Source of the DNA: UBA5336 sp964492485
GTDB lineage: Bacteria; Pseudomonadota; Alphaproteobacteria; Caulobacterales; Hyphomonadaceae
Assembly (NCBI GenBank): GCA_964492485.1
Contig: CAZBKM010000001.1
Span: forward strand, 186,001 to 250,000
Direction: 5' to 3'
DNA: 64,000 bases
Made by a program: the position numbers and the translations under genes. Shown one piece after another: positions 20,732 to 30,360 of the stretch (positions are counted from its first letter, which is position 1; each line of letters begins with the position of its first letter). The notes under the pieces are model-generated. The model was not told the DNA's origin. It ran no database searches and saw only the letters and a program-made list of their open reading frames with translations.

Positions 20732-22116
20732 TGGCCGACAAGACCGTACTCCTCGCCGAAGATGATGCCAGCATCCGTCTTGTGGTCAGCCAGACGCTGG
20801 TCTCGGCGGGATACGGGGTCCGGGCGACGGCCTCGCCCGACGCGCTCGAGCGCTGGATCCGCGAGGGGCAGGGGGACGTGGTGGTGACCGACGTGTATCT
20901 CGGCGACACGCCCATTTTCGACCGGCTCCCCTCCCTGCGCCTTGCGCGGCCAGACCTGCCCTTCATCGTGATGAGTGCCCAGAACACCATCCTGACCGCC
21001 GCCACGGCCGCCGAGCAGGGCGCCTTCGACTATCTGCCGAAACCCTTCGACATCGACGTGATGGTCGACACCGTGCGCCGGGCCCTGAAGACTCCGAAGG
21101 GCGCGGAGTCGCTCGCGCCGGAAACGCGCCGAACGATCGACGAGGCGGGCCTCCCGCTCATCGGACGCTCCGATGCCATGCAGGAGGTCTACCGGATCAT
21201 CTCCCGCGTCATGAACACCGATCTAACGGTGCTCATCGAGGGGGAACCCGGCACCGGCAAGGACCTCGCGGCGCGCGCCATCCACGATCTCGGGCGCGGC
21301 GCAAGCGGGCGCTTCTACCAGCTCGACGCGTCGGCCCTCGCCAATTTGCGGGGTCGCGAGCCCGATCTGGAGGGGGTTACCACCCTCTATCTCGACGAGG
21401 TGGGCGACCTGTCGCCGGCGGCCCAGTCCCAGCTTATGGGCATTCTCCGACAGCTCGGCGAGGTGCGGGTCATCGCATCGACCCGTACGGGGTTGAACCG
21501 CCTTGTCGATGACGGACGCTTCCGGGAGGATCTGTTCTACCGGCTGGGTGTGGTTCGGCTGTTCATGCCGCCCCTGCGTCTGCGCAAGGAGGACATACCG
21601 GAGCTTGCCCGGGCGCTCCTGGTGCGCGCCTCGAAGAAGGGCCTGACCGCGCGCAGCCTGGAACCGTCGGCCTTCGATCTTCTCATGGCCTATGATTGGC
21701 CAGGAAACGTGCGGGAGATGGAAAACATCATCCTGCGGCTGTGCGCCATGAGCGCGGCGCCGTCGATCTCGGCGCGAGATGTCGAGCGGGAATTGCGCGC
21801 AAGCTCCTATGCCGAACTGCCGCGCGAAGGCGGTCTGGAAAGTGAGATCGAAGCCCTTCTGCGCCGCCACGTGATGTCGAGCCTGATGCAGGCCGGCGAA
21901 AACGGCTCAAGCGACGAGGACAGCGACGCCAGGGTCTATCAGACGGTGATCGAAAGCGTCGAACGCCCGTTGATCAGCCTTGCCCTGCAGGTCACCTCCG
22001 GGAACAAGGTCCGCGCCGCCGCGCTTCTGGGACTGAACCGCAACACGCTGCGCGCCAAGATCAACGGGCTCGGCATCGATGAAGACGATCTGGGGGCCGT
22101 GCGCAGTTCGGCCTGA
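20731..22116 (+). CDS. ntrC: Response regulator NtrC, lacking the GAFTGA sigma-54 loop
   Basis: NtrC is the response regulator for nitrogen genes. The 461-residue protein has a receiver domain (Asp54 in VVTDVYLG), an AAA+ domain with Walker A GEPGTGKD (171-178) and Walker B TLYLDEVGD, and a Fis-type helix-turn-helix at the C-terminus (GNKVRAAALLGLNRNTLRAKI). Between the Walker motifs the stretch ASALANLRGREPDLEGV stands where sigma-54 activators have LFGHEKGAFTGA. The GAFTGA motif is absent and the region is about 15 residues short. Rhodobacter capsulatus NtrC has the same loss and activates sigma-70 promoters; the same is likely here. The arginine of FREDLFYRL is present. Confidence 0.95.
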   Translation: MADKTVLLAEDDASIRLVVSQTLVSAGYGVRATASPDALERWIREGQGDVVVTDVYLGDTPIFDRLPSLRLARPDLPFIVMSAQNTILTAATAAEQGAFDYLPKPFDIDVMVDTVRRALKTPKGAESLAPETRRTIDEAGLPLIGRSDAMQEVYRIISRVMNTDLTVLIEGEPGTGKDLAARAIHDLGRGASGRFYQLDASALANLRGREPDLEGVTTLYLDEVGDLSPAAQSQLMGILRQLGEVRVIASTRTGLNRLVDDGRFREDLFYRLGVVRLFMPPLRLRKEDIPELARALLVRASKKGLTARSLEPSAFDLLMAYDWPGNVREMENIILRLCAMSAAPSISARDVERELRASSYAELPREGGLESEIEALLRRHVMSSLMQAGENGSSDEDSDARVYQTVIESVERPLISLALQVTSGNKVRAAALLGLNRNTLRAKINGLGIDEDDLGAVRSSA

Positions 22117-22174
22117 CAGGCGCGCGAACCGGCCGGGCACAAGGGCTGCGCCAGGGGCCAGAGCTGCTCTGGCG

Positions 22175-22202
22175 TTGACCGGGCGGCGAATGTGGCTATG
22201 AG
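22175..22202 (+). promoter_or_regulatory. Candidate promoter of ntrYX
   Basis: TTGACC (22175-22180) and TATGAG (22197-22202) have a 16-base spacer in the 141-base gap between ntrC and ntrY. It suggests ntrYX can be transcribed separately from ntrBC. Confidence 0.4.
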
Positions 22203-22257
22203 TCCTCAGTGTTGCCCAAGGGTGACAATTCCAGACGGGCCAACGTAGAGTGGGCGT

Positions 22258-24456
22258 GTGTTAGCCGCATTGAACCGATCTGCGACGCGGGCAAGCTGGC
22301 GCTGGTTCCAGGGCCTGTTCTTCATTGCCGCGCTGCTGGCCGTGTTCGCCACGTTTGCGGCCATTTCCGGCGTCAGCCCCGTCGACCCGACCCAGGGGGG
22401 CATCGCCTGGCTCCTCGGCCTCAACTTCGCGCTGATCGCCATCCTCGCCTGGCTGACGTTCAGGCGATATCTGGCCATGCGGGGCGCCGAGCGCCCGAGC
22501 GGCGGGCATCGCCTCGCGCGCCGATTCCTTTTGCTTTTCGGAGCATCAGCCATCATCCCGGCCGCCATCGTGGCGATCTTTCTCGGCGCCACCATCACCC
22601 GCGGCCTCGACAACTGGTTCAATGAGCGGATCGACACGATCGTGCGCGAGACTGCGGAGGTCGCGCGCCGGTATCTGGACGACTATTCCGACGCGCTGGA
22701 CCGGGAAGGCCAGCTCATGGCCGGCGACATGGACAATGCCGCAGAAGGCCTGAGAACCGACACCGAACTCTATGAGCAGTATCTGAGCCAGCAGGCGGCC
22801 ATCCGGGAGTTCAACGCCGCATACGTGGTCAACCGGTCGGGCGAGCGGCTGGCCAGGGCGGTCCCCGAGGAATCGCTGCCCTACGTGCCCCCGCCGAGCA
22901 GCGCCTTCGAGGAGGCCAACGATACCGGAAGCGCGCTGACCCTGTATGAACGGGCGGGCCTTGCAACGGCCCTGTTTCCCCTCGAGCGGACGGGCAATGC
23001 CTATCTCTACGTATTCAAGCCGTTTGATCCGGGACTTCTGGCACAGATGCGCCGGGCCGAGGCCGCGCTCTCGGACTATCGCGATGCCAAGGATCGCTCC
23101 GGCCGCCTGCAATGGCTGTTTGCGGTGGGCTATGCCCAGCTCGCCGCCCTGGTCCTCCTCCTCTCCGGTCGCCTGGGCCTTGAGGCGGCAGGTCAGATCA
23201 CCGGACCCATTGGCCGCCTGGCCGATGCCGCAACGGCGGTTCGCGACGGCGATCTGTCGGTGAGGGTTCCGCCGCCGCTGGTCCAGGACGAGGTCCACGA
23301 CCTCACTCGCAGCTTCAACACCATGACCGAACAGCTTGCAGAGCAGCGCAGGGCCCTGATCACCGCACGCGAGGAGGCCGAGGACCGGCGCCAGTTCGTC
23401 GAGACCCTGCTTGCCTCGGTCAGCGCCGGCGTGATCCGAACCGATCCGGGGATGGTCATCACGCTCGCCAACACGTCCGCCGGAGCCCTGTTCGACCGTG
23501 ACGACCTCCAGGGCCGGGAATTGCGGGACGTCGCACCGGACTTCGAGCCTTACGCCGTGCAGGTGCTCGATCATGGACCGCCGGTGGATGCCTCGCTCGA
23601 TATCACCCTTGGCGACAAGACCCGGCATTTTCGGCTCAAGGCGGCTCAGGATCCGGCCGGCGGCTGCGTCCTGACCTTTGACGACGCCACGCGCCTGGTG
23701 ACCGCACAGCGTCAATTGGCATGGCGTGACGTGGCCCGGCGGATCGCGCACGAGATCCGCAACCCGCTGACGCCCATCCAATTGTCGACCGAGCGCCTGC
23801 GGCGTCGCTACAAGCCGATGGTGGCCAGCGAGGACGAGGTCTTCGACAGGTGTATAGACACGATCCTTCGCCAGGTAGCCGATATCGGCCGAATGGTGGA
23901 GGAGTTCTCCAATTTCGCGCGGATGCCGAAACCCACCGTGGCCGAATTCGACCTCAGCGCGCTCCTGAACGGGTTGAGCTTCGGTCAGCGCATGGTGTCG
24001 CCCGACATCGCGATCGACCTGGAGCGACCGGAAGGGCCATTGCCCTATCTCGGCGACGAACGGCTCCTGGCTCAGGCGCTCGGCAATCTGATCAAGAATG
24101 CGGCCGAAGCCATCGAAGGCATGCCCGAGGATACGGATGTGGCCGGACGCATCGATGTGCGGCTGGCCGAGGGCTCGGGTGGAGAGATCGAGATCCTGAT
24201 CGCGGACAACGGTCCGGGCTTTCCGGCAGAGACCCGCGACCGCCTTCTCGAACCCTATGTGACGACGCGCGAAAAGGGGACCGGCCTCGGCCTTGCCATC
24301 GTGAACCGCATAATCATGGACCATGGGGGGTCTATCAGCCTGCGAGACCGCGCCGACGGGCGGCGCGGCGCTTGCGTACAGATCGTGCTGCCGCGCCAAT
24401 CGGAGACCCGGACCTCGGTGCGTGCGGCGCTTGGCGTGGAGGAGCCCATCGCATGA
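22258..24456 (+). CDS. ntrY: Sensor histidine kinase NtrY
   Basis: NtrY is the membrane kinase paired with NtrX, linked to nitrogen and redox/oxygen response in alphaproteobacteria. The 732-residue protein has two N-terminal membrane segments (about 16-37 and 45-65) and a third near residue 100. A periplasmic sensor region ends at a further segment (about 285-305), followed by a HAMP domain, a PAS domain, the H-box RRIAHEIRNPLTPIQLS with His498, and an ATPase domain (NLIKNAAEA, DNGPGFP, GTGLGLAIVNRI). The start is GTG 22258. Its stop overlaps ntrX (ATGA). Confidence 0.95.
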   Translation: MLAALNRSATRASWRWFQGLFFIAALLAVFATFAAISGVSPVDPTQGGIAWLLGLNFALIAILAWLTFRRYLAMRGAERPSGGHRLARRFLLLFGASAIIPAAIVAIFLGATITRGLDNWFNERIDTIVRETAEVARRYLDDYSDALDREGQLMAGDMDNAAEGLRTDTELYEQYLSQQAAIREFNAAYVVNRSGERLARAVPEESLPYVPPPSSAFEEANDTGSALTLYERAGLATALFPLERTGNAYLYVFKPFDPGLLAQMRRAEAALSDYRDAKDRSGRLQWLFAVGYAQLAALVLLLSGRLGLEAAGQITGPIGRLADAATAVRDGDLSVRVPPPLVQDEVHDLTRSFNTMTEQLAEQRRALITAREEAEDRRQFVETLLASVSAGVIRTDPGMVITLANTSAGALFDRDDLQGRELRDVAPDFEPYAVQVLDHGPPVDASLDITLGDKTRHFRLKAAQDPAGGCVLTFDDATRLVTAQRQLAWRDVARRIAHEIRNPLTPIQLSTERLRRRYKPMVASEDEVFDRCIDTILRQVADIGRMVEEFSNFARMPKPTVAEFDLSALLNGLSFGQRMVSPDIAIDLERPEGPLPYLGDERLLAQALGNLIKNAAEAIEGMPEDTDVAGRIDVRLAEGSGGEIEILIADNGPGFPAETRDRLLEPYVTTREKGTGLGLAIVNRIIMDHGGSISLRDRADGRRGACVQIVLPRQSETRTSVRAALGVEEPIA

Positions 24457-25841
24457 GCACCGATATTCTCATTGTCGATGACGAACCTGACATCCGCGAA
24501 CTGATCGCGGGCGTCCTGGAGGATGAAGGATACGGCGTACGCACGGCGGCCACCGCCGAGACCGCGCTGGACGAGGTGCGCCGGCGCGCACCCGGTCTGG
24601 TGGTCCTGGACGTCTGGCTGCAGGATAGCGGGATGGACGGTCTGTCCCTTCTCAAGTTCCTGAAGTCCATCGACGAAACCCTGCCGGTGATCGTCATCAG
24701 CGGTCATGGCAACATCGAGACGGCGGTCGCCGCGATCCGTCGCGGGGCGTATGACTTCATCGAGAAGCCTTTCAAGACCGACCGGCTCCTTCATCTGATC
24801 GAACGGGCGCTGGAGAGCGCGCGGCTCAAGCGCGAGAATGCAGCACTGCGGACCAAATCGGGCACAAGCGGAGGCTGGGTGGGATCCAGTCAGGCCGCCT
24901 GCGGGTTGCGCACGCATATCGACAAGGTCGCCCCGACCAATTCGCGCGTCCTGATCACCGGGGCCGCCGGGGTGGGAAAGGAACTGGTCGCCAAGCTGAT
25001 CCATGAGCAATCCCATCGCCGTGGCGGTCCGTTCGTGGTGGTCAATGCCGCCAGCATCGCGCCGGACCAGATGGAGCTGGCCCTGTTCGGCGAGGAGGAT
25101 GGCGAGGGCAGGCCGGTCCGGATCGGCTATTTCGAACAGGCCCATAATGGCACGCTGCTTCTGGACGAGGTAGCCGACATGCCGCTGGGGACACAGAACA
25201 AGATCCTGCGTGTTCTGACCGATCAGAGCTTCCAGCGCGTGGGCGGCCGGTCGGATGTCAGGGTGGACGTTCGGGTCATGTCCTCGACCACCAAGGATCT
25301 TGGGGAAGAGATCGTCGCCAGGCGATTCCGCGAGGATCTTTACTATCGCCTCGCCGTCGTGCCGATGCGGGTTCCGTCCCTGGCCGAGCGCCGGGACGAC
25401 GTGCCGGAACTGGTCGCCCATTTCTCCGAGCGGATTGCCGACAGTTCCGGGCTTACGCCCAGGGCCTTCTCTGACCAGGCGCTCGCAATGATGCAGGCCA
25501 TGGACTGGCCCGGCAATGTCCGCCAGCTTCGCAACATGGTGGAGCGGATCATGATCCTCTCGCCCGCCGACGCCAGCGTTCCCGTCAGCGTCGATGAACT
25601 GCCACGGGACACGGAAAGCGACGGTCAACGCGGCAAGGGGCTCGATTCGAGCGATCTTGTCGGAATGTCCCTGCGCGATGCCCGCGAGCAGTTCGAGCGC
25701 GAATACCTGTCGCTTCAGATCACCCGGTTCAACGGCAACATCTCGCGTACGGCCGAATTCATCGGTATGGAACGCTCAGCCCTGCACCGCAAGCTCAAGG
25801 CGCTGGGTGTGCACACCAATCAGGTCCGCCAGGAACCATAG
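24453..25841 (+). CDS. ntrX: Response regulator NtrX, lacking the GAFTGA loop
   Basis: NtrX is the partner regulator of NtrY. The 462-residue protein has a receiver domain with Asp53 in VVLDVWLQ and an AAA+ domain with Walker A GAAGVGKE (170-177) and Walker B GTLLLDEVAD. The C-terminal Fis-type helix-turn-helix is GNISRTAEFIGMERSALHRK. Where sigma-54 activators have LFGHEKGAFTGA, it reads LFGEEDGEGRPVRIGYFE, so the sigma-54 contact loop is missing. The start overlaps the ntrY stop and trkA follows after 4 bases, so ntrYX and trkA are probably one transcript. Confidence 0.95.
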   Translation: MSTDILIVDDEPDIRELIAGVLEDEGYGVRTAATAETALDEVRRRAPGLVVLDVWLQDSGMDGLSLLKFLKSIDETLPVIVISGHGNIETAVAAIRRGAYDFIEKPFKTDRLLHLIERALESARLKRENAALRTKSGTSGGWVGSSQAACGLRTHIDKVAPTNSRVLITGAAGVGKELVAKLIHEQSHRRGGPFVVVNAASIAPDQMELALFGEEDGEGRPVRIGYFEQAHNGTLLLDEVADMPLGTQNKILRVLTDQSFQRVGGRSDVRVDVRVMSSTTKDLGEEIVARRFREDLYYRLAVVPMRVPSLAERRDDVPELVAHFSERIADSSGLTPRAFSDQALAMMQAMDWPGNVRQLRNMVERIMILSPADASVPVSVDELPRDTESDGQRGKGLDSSDLVGMSLRDAREQFEREYLSLQITRFNGNISRTAEFIGMERSALHRKLKALGVHTNQVRQEP

Positions 25842-25845
25842 CGAC

Positions 25846-27222
25846 ATGCGCATCATCATTTGCGGCGCGGGCCGCGTGGGGCAGGGCATCGCCCGGCGCC
25901 TGACCCAGGAAAATCACCAGGTCACACTGGTCGATTCCAATGCGCGTCTTGTGGATGACGTATCCACGGACCTCGATGTGCGCGGCGTGACCGGCCATGC
26001 AGCCTTTCCCGACGTGCTGCGAAAGGCAGGCGCAGACGATTGCGAGATGCTGATTGCGGTGACCTATGAGGACGAGATCAACATGGTGATCTGTCAGGTT
26101 GCTCATACCCTGTTCCAGATCCCAACCAAGATTGCGCGCATCCGGGCGCGGGAATACACCGACAAGCGCTGGTCGAACCTCTTTTCCCGCGATGCCCTGC
26201 CGATCGACCTGCTGATCTCGCCCGAGAAGGAAGTCGGCGATGCGGTGATCCAGCGGCTGCATACGCCGGGCGCGATCCTGAATGCCAGCTTCGCCGGTGG
26301 GCGGGTACAGCTCGTGGCGATCGAGATGGATCAGGAGAACCCCCTGATCGACACGCCCGTGGACCAGATCGCCGGCCTCTTTCCCGACCTCTCCGCCCGG
26401 GTCATCGGCATCGGACGCGCCGGCCGGATCGATGCACCCCGCTCCAATGACAAGCTCATGCCGGGCGACCGGGCCTTTGTGGCCGTGCTGAAGGGCGACG
26501 CGCCACGCCTGAACTCCATTTTCGAGCGCGAGGAGCGGGCCGGTCACCGGGTCACCATTGTCGGCGCGGGTCGGATCGGCATGCACGTGGCCCATCGTCT
26601 GGAGCAGGACAAGGGGGTCCGCGTCCGCCTCGTGGAAAGCGACCCCACGCGGGCGAACGAGGCCGTGGAATCGCTTAAACGCACCGTGGTCATCAATGGC
26701 GACGCCCTGGATCCCGACATCATCGAGGAAGCCGGCGGCAACGAGACCGATTTCCTGGTCAGCCTGACCGATGACGATCGCACCAATCTGCTTGCCTGCA
26801 ACCTGGCCAAGCGGGCCGGGGTCCGCCGCACCATGGCGCTCGTGAACAAGCCGGAACTGGCAAAGCTCCAGAAGGACATGCGGATCGACGCGATCATCGA
26901 CCCCCGGGCGCTGACCGTCTCTCAAGTGCTGATGAAGCTCCGCCGGGGGCGGATCCTGGCGCTGCGCTCGCTGGAGGATGGATTGGCGGAGGTGATCGAG
27001 GGCGTGACGCAGGACACGTCCCCGCTGATCGGTCGGACGCTCGGCTATGATGATCTGCCGGACGGGATCACGGCTGCGGTGATCCTGAGGGGGGAGGAGG
27101 TGCTGTTTCCGTCTGACGGCGTGCAGGTCCAGTCGCGCGACCGCCTGACCCTGCTGTTCGAGCGCGGCATGACGAAAAAGGTCGAACAGTTCTTTCGCGT
27201 CAGCCCAGAATACTTCTCCTGA
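25846..27222 (+). CDS. trkA: Trk potassium uptake regulatory subunit TrkA
   Basis: TrkA is the cytoplasmic NAD(H)/nucleotide-binding gate of the Trk potassium channel. The 458-residue protein is a tandem of two RCK units. The first Rossmann motif is ICGAGRVGQGIARRL at the N-terminus and the second is IVGAGRIGMHVAHRL near residue 236; each is followed by a TrkA-C domain. The length equals E. coli TrkA. It starts 4 bases after ntrX and is followed by trkH, so sensor, regulator and channel are in one run. Confidence 0.97.
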   Translation: MRIIICGAGRVGQGIARRLTQENHQVTLVDSNARLVDDVSTDLDVRGVTGHAAFPDVLRKAGADDCEMLIAVTYEDEINMVICQVAHTLFQIPTKIARIRAREYTDKRWSNLFSRDALPIDLLISPEKEVGDAVIQRLHTPGAILNASFAGGRVQLVAIEMDQENPLIDTPVDQIAGLFPDLSARVIGIGRAGRIDAPRSNDKLMPGDRAFVAVLKGDAPRLNSIFEREERAGHRVTIVGAGRIGMHVAHRLEQDKGVRVRLVESDPTRANEAVESLKRTVVINGDALDPDIIEEAGGNETDFLVSLTDDDRTNLLACNLAKRAGVRRTMALVNKPELAKLQKDMRIDAIIDPRALTVSQVLMKLRRGRILALRSLEDGLAEVIEGVTQDTSPLIGRTLGYDDLPDGITAAVILRGEEVLFPSDGVQVQSRDRLTLLFERGMTKKVEQFFRVSPEYFS

Positions 27223-27238
27223 GGCGGCGCCAGGCACG

Positions 27239-28645
27239 ATGACCTACGCCGCGATCGTCCGTATCCTCTCGCTTCTGGCCCTGCTTCTGGCGGGCGGCAT
27301 GGTCGTATGCGCCCTGGTCGCGCTGGCCTTCGAGGAGTATCAGGCGCTTCTTGCGTTCTGCGTGACAGCCACGCTCGTCGTCGCGCTCGCGCTGAGCGTT
27401 GCCTTCCTGACGCCCAAGCCGAACCGGCCCTCGCGGCCGCGCGATGGGCTTGCGGTCCTGATCCTCTGGTGGGCGCTCGCACCTCTGGTGGCCGTGGGGC
27501 CCTACCTCCTGGCCGGTCCCGCCAGCAGCCCGCTGGACGCGCTCCATGACGCGGTCTCGAGCCTGACGACCACGGGCCATGCCGCCGTCGCCTTCGGCGC
27601 GGAGGGCTGGCCCGTCTCCCTTATCGTGTGGCGCGCGATCCTGCATCTGCTCGGCGCCTGGGCCACACTGGTGGCTGCCGCGAGCATCTTCGCGGCGATC
27701 AATCTGGGCGGGCCTGGAATCCACCGGACGGTCCTGTTCACCATTCCCAAGGGGAGCTTTTTCGACGCGGTTCCACGCGTCACATATGCTGCGGGACTCG
27801 CTCTTGGCGGCGTGGTCGTCGCCATGGCGATCCTTCTTCTCGCCAGCGGCGCGCCCCTGCACCGGGCGCTCGCCGATGCCGTCAGCGTGGCCACGACGGG
27901 ACTGGTTCTGCCCGACCGGACGGCCATGGCCCCGGCCAGCGGTGCCGAAACGGTCTTGCTGATGGCGGGCCTCCTGTTCTCCACGATCGGCCTGGCAGTG
28001 GCGCTGGAGGTGCGCGCCGGCCGTTGGCGCGAGGCGCTCAGTGACCCGGAGGGCGTCACGATGGCTGTCGTGGTGCTCGGCCTCGTCGGTCTGGCGGTCT
28101 GGGCGGGCCTGCCTCTTGGCGATGCGGTCGGATGGTCGGTTTCCAGCCTCTCAACCTCCGGGCTGCCCCTTTCGGATGCCGATATGACGCGGGATCTGCC
28201 CCTCTCGCTGGCGGTTGTGCCGGTGATCGTGGGAGGCTCCGCGCTGTCCACGGCGGGTGGGGTCAAGCTTGCCCGCCTCGCCATTCTGGCCGGACGCGCC
28301 GGTCAGGAGTTCCGCTATCTTGCCTTTCGCCGGGCGGTCCGCATCTTTGCCTTCCGGGGACGTGTGCAGCCCGACCGCGCCATTATCGGAATATGGGTGT
28401 ATCTTGTCGGTTACATCATGGCCCTGGCGGTGACGCTGTTCGTCTTCAGCCTGACGGGCAATGAGTTCGAGGTGGCGATTGCGAATGCGGTTGGAACGCT
28501 CTCCAATGCCGGCGGACTGGTCCGGATCGCACCCGGCGAGGGGACGCCCCTCGACGATCTCGCCGCTATCCTGGCCATGCTTGCCGGGCGCCTGGAAATC
28601 CTTGCGGCATTACCGGCTTTCATACCGTCTTTCTGGCGTGTCTGA
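27239..28645 (+). CDS. trkH: Trk-type potassium channel subunit TrkH
   Basis: TrkH is the membrane pore that takes up K+ with TrkA. The 468-residue protein is very hydrophobic, with about ten membrane segments in four pore repeats. Selectivity-filter loops are readable: SSLTTTGHA, VSVATTGLV, SSLSTSGLP and GTLSNAGG, each keeping its glycine. The closing segment LAGRLEILAALPAFIPSFWR matches the TrkH C-terminus. The sequences around filters 1-3 are divergent from E. coli. It follows trkA by 16 bases. Confidence 0.9.
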   Translation: MTYAAIVRILSLLALLLAGGMVVCALVALAFEEYQALLAFCVTATLVVALALSVAFLTPKPNRPSRPRDGLAVLILWWALAPLVAVGPYLLAGPASSPLDALHDAVSSLTTTGHAAVAFGAEGWPVSLIVWRAILHLLGAWATLVAAASIFAAINLGGPGIHRTVLFTIPKGSFFDAVPRVTYAAGLALGGVVVAMAILLLASGAPLHRALADAVSVATTGLVLPDRTAMAPASGAETVLLMAGLLFSTIGLAVALEVRAGRWREALSDPEGVTMAVVVLGLVGLAVWAGLPLGDAVGWSVSSLSTSGLPLSDADMTRDLPLSLAVVPVIVGGSALSTAGGVKLARLAILAGRAGQEFRYLAFRRAVRIFAFRGRVQPDRAIIGIWVYLVGYIMALAVTLFVFSLTGNEFEVAIANAVGTLSNAGGLVRIAPGEGTPLDDLAAILAMLAGRLEILAALPAFIPSFWRV

Positions 28646-28729
28646 CAGCATTGCGACCCGACATCAGTTGCGTGCGGCTCGCATTCGGATTAGCGGACGG
28701 TCTCACTGCAAGACATGGACGAAAGAACG

Positions 28730-28984
28730 ATGTCCTCCGATAAGAAACAGAATCTGCAAGATACCTTCCTGAATGCCGTTCGCCGGTCGCGCACGCCGCT
28801 GACCGTCTTTCTCGTGAACGGGGTCAAGCTTCAGGGTGTGGTCACCTGGTTTGACAATTTCTGCATCCTCCTGCGGGGCGATGGCCGCCCGCCGCAGCTC
28901 GTCTACAAGCACGCCATCTCGACGATTGCGCCGAATGCGCCCGTGCAACTGTTTGACGAGGCCGACATCGAGAACGCAGGCTGA
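28730..28984 (+). CDS. hfq: RNA chaperone Hfq
   Basis: Hfq is a hexameric Sm-like protein that pairs small RNAs with mRNAs. The 84-residue protein contains [20 protein letters not shown] (Sm1 start), [19 protein letters not shown] and the Sm2 motif [13 protein letters not shown] 28730 ([10 protein letters not shown]) fits alphaproteobacterial N-termini; an ATG 15 bases earlier would add MDERT. It is between trkH and hflX, the usual hfq-hflX pair. The acidic rim tail is short, as in the class. Confidence 0.97.
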   Translation: MSSDKKQNLQDTFLNAVRRSRTPLTVFLVNGVKLQGVVTWFDNFCILLRGDGRPPQLVYKHAISTIAPNAPVQLFDEADIENAG

Positions 28985-28989
28985 CCCGA

Positions 28990-30339
28990 TTGGCGCGGGC
29001 GACGGTGGACACGCGGCCGGAGCAGGAACGTGCCGGCGTGCTCATTCCCTGGTTCGAGGTGGGCGGTCGGCCCGACGAGTCGCGTCAGATGGAAACCGCC
29101 GGGCTGGTCGAGGCGCTCGGCTGCACCCTTGCATTCCTGACCGACGCCTTCATCCGCAATCCCAGCCCATCGCACCTCCTGTCAGGCGGCATCCTGGAGC
29201 GGTTCCGGGAGAAGCTTGCCGCCGAGGCGTGCTCGATTGCGATCCTCGATGGCCAGCTGACGCCGGTACAACAGCGCAATCTGGAGCGGTCGCTGGGCGT
29301 AAAGGTCATCGACCGGACCGGGCTGATCCTTGAAATCTTCGGATTGCGCGCGCGCAGCCGGGAAGGCCAGCTTCAGGTTGAACTGGCGCGCCTGAGCTAT
29401 GAACGCTCGCGTCTCGTGCGCACCTGGACCCACCTGGAACGCCAGCGCGGTGGCCGCGGCTTTCTGGCAGGCCCCGGCGAAACGCAACTCGAGGCAGACC
29501 GCCGGATGCTGGATCGCCAGCTTAAGCAGCTCCGCGCAGATCTGGACGAGGTCAAGCGAACCCGTGGCCTTCAACGTGCCGGTCGAAGCCGGTCCGGTAC
29601 GCCGGTCATCGCCCTGGTGGGCTATACCAATTCCGGCAAGTCGACCCTGTTCAACCGGCTGACCGGCGCCGACGTATTGGCCAAGGACATGCCTTTCGCG
29701 ACGCTGGATCCAACCATCAGGAAACTACAGCTTCCGAAACTGGGCGAGGCCGCTCTGGTCGATACCGTCGGCTTCATCACCGATCTGCCAACGCACCTGA
29801 TAGACGCTTTCCAGGCGACCCTGGAGGAGTCCCTCGAAGCGGATCTCCTCGTGCATGTGCGGGACCGGGCAAGCCCCACCGACGACGCCCAGCGCGCGGA
29901 CGTGATCGCCGTGCTCGACCGGCTGGAACAGGAGACCGGCAAACCCGTCCCGCCAATCGTCGAAGCCTGGAACAAGGCCGACCTCATGCCCGCCGAACAG
30001 CGCGAGACGCTGGCCCTGGTCGCCCCCGGCTCCGATCCGCCGGCGGCCCTGGTCTCGGCGATCAAGGGCTGGGGACTCGACGCTCTGATGGCTTCGATCG
30101 AGACGACGGTCATGCGCCAGAGCCATCGCATGGTGGCGCATCTGGGCGCATCCGACGGCCAGGCACGGGCCTGGCTGCATGCCCATGGCCATGTCCGCGG
30201 GGAGGAGACCGGCTCCGACGGTGCGACCCGAATGGTCCTGAACCTGAGCCCGGCCGACGAGGGCGCTTTCAAGACGCGGTTTCCGCATGTGCCGCTGTCG
30301 CCGGTGGACCTTGCCAGCGACGGCCTTGCGGGCCACTGA
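28990..30339 (+). CDS. hflX: GTPase HflX (ribosome-splitting factor)
   Basis: HflX is a GTPase that splits stalled or stressed ribosomes. The 449-residue protein has the N-terminal HflX domain with [11 protein letters not shown] and the glycine-rich [19 protein letters not shown]. The G domain has [14 protein letters not shown] (G1), [13 protein letters not shown] (G3) and NKAD (G4). The start is taken as TTG 28990, 5 bases after the hfq stop; another start slightly downstream is possible. The gene order trkA-trkH-hfq-hflX is typical of the class. Confidence 0.95.
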   Translation: MARATVDTRPEQERAGVLIPWFEVGGRPDESRQMETAGLVEALGCTLAFLTDAFIRNPSPSHLLSGGILERFREKLAAEACSIAILDGQLTPVQQRNLERSLGVKVIDRTGLILEIFGLRARSREGQLQVELARLSYERSRLVRTWTHLERQRGGRGFLAGPGETQLEADRRMLDRQLKQLRADLDEVKRTRGLQRAGRSRSGTPVIALVGYTNSGKSTLFNRLTGADVLAKDMPFATLDPTIRKLQLPKLGEAALVDTVGFITDLPTHLIDAFQATLEESLEADLLVHVRDRASPTDDAQRADVIAVLDRLEQETGKPVPPIVEAWNKADLMPAEQRETLALVAPGSDPPAALVSAIKGWGLDALMASIETTVMRQSHRMVAHLGASDGQARAWLHAHGHVRGEETGSDGATRMVLNLSPADEGAFKTRFPHVPLSPVDLASDGLAGH

Positions 30340-30360
30340 AGCTGCCCGGGTGAGCTCGGA

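Noticed and set aside
22149..22174. Hairpin after ntrC (CGCCAG...CTGGCG)
   Set aside because: No T-run follows, and its right edge lies at a candidate ntrY promoter; not called as a terminator.
22546..24399. 617-codon frame antisense to ntrY
   Set aside because: NtrY has all kinase motifs in the other strand; the antisense frame has none.
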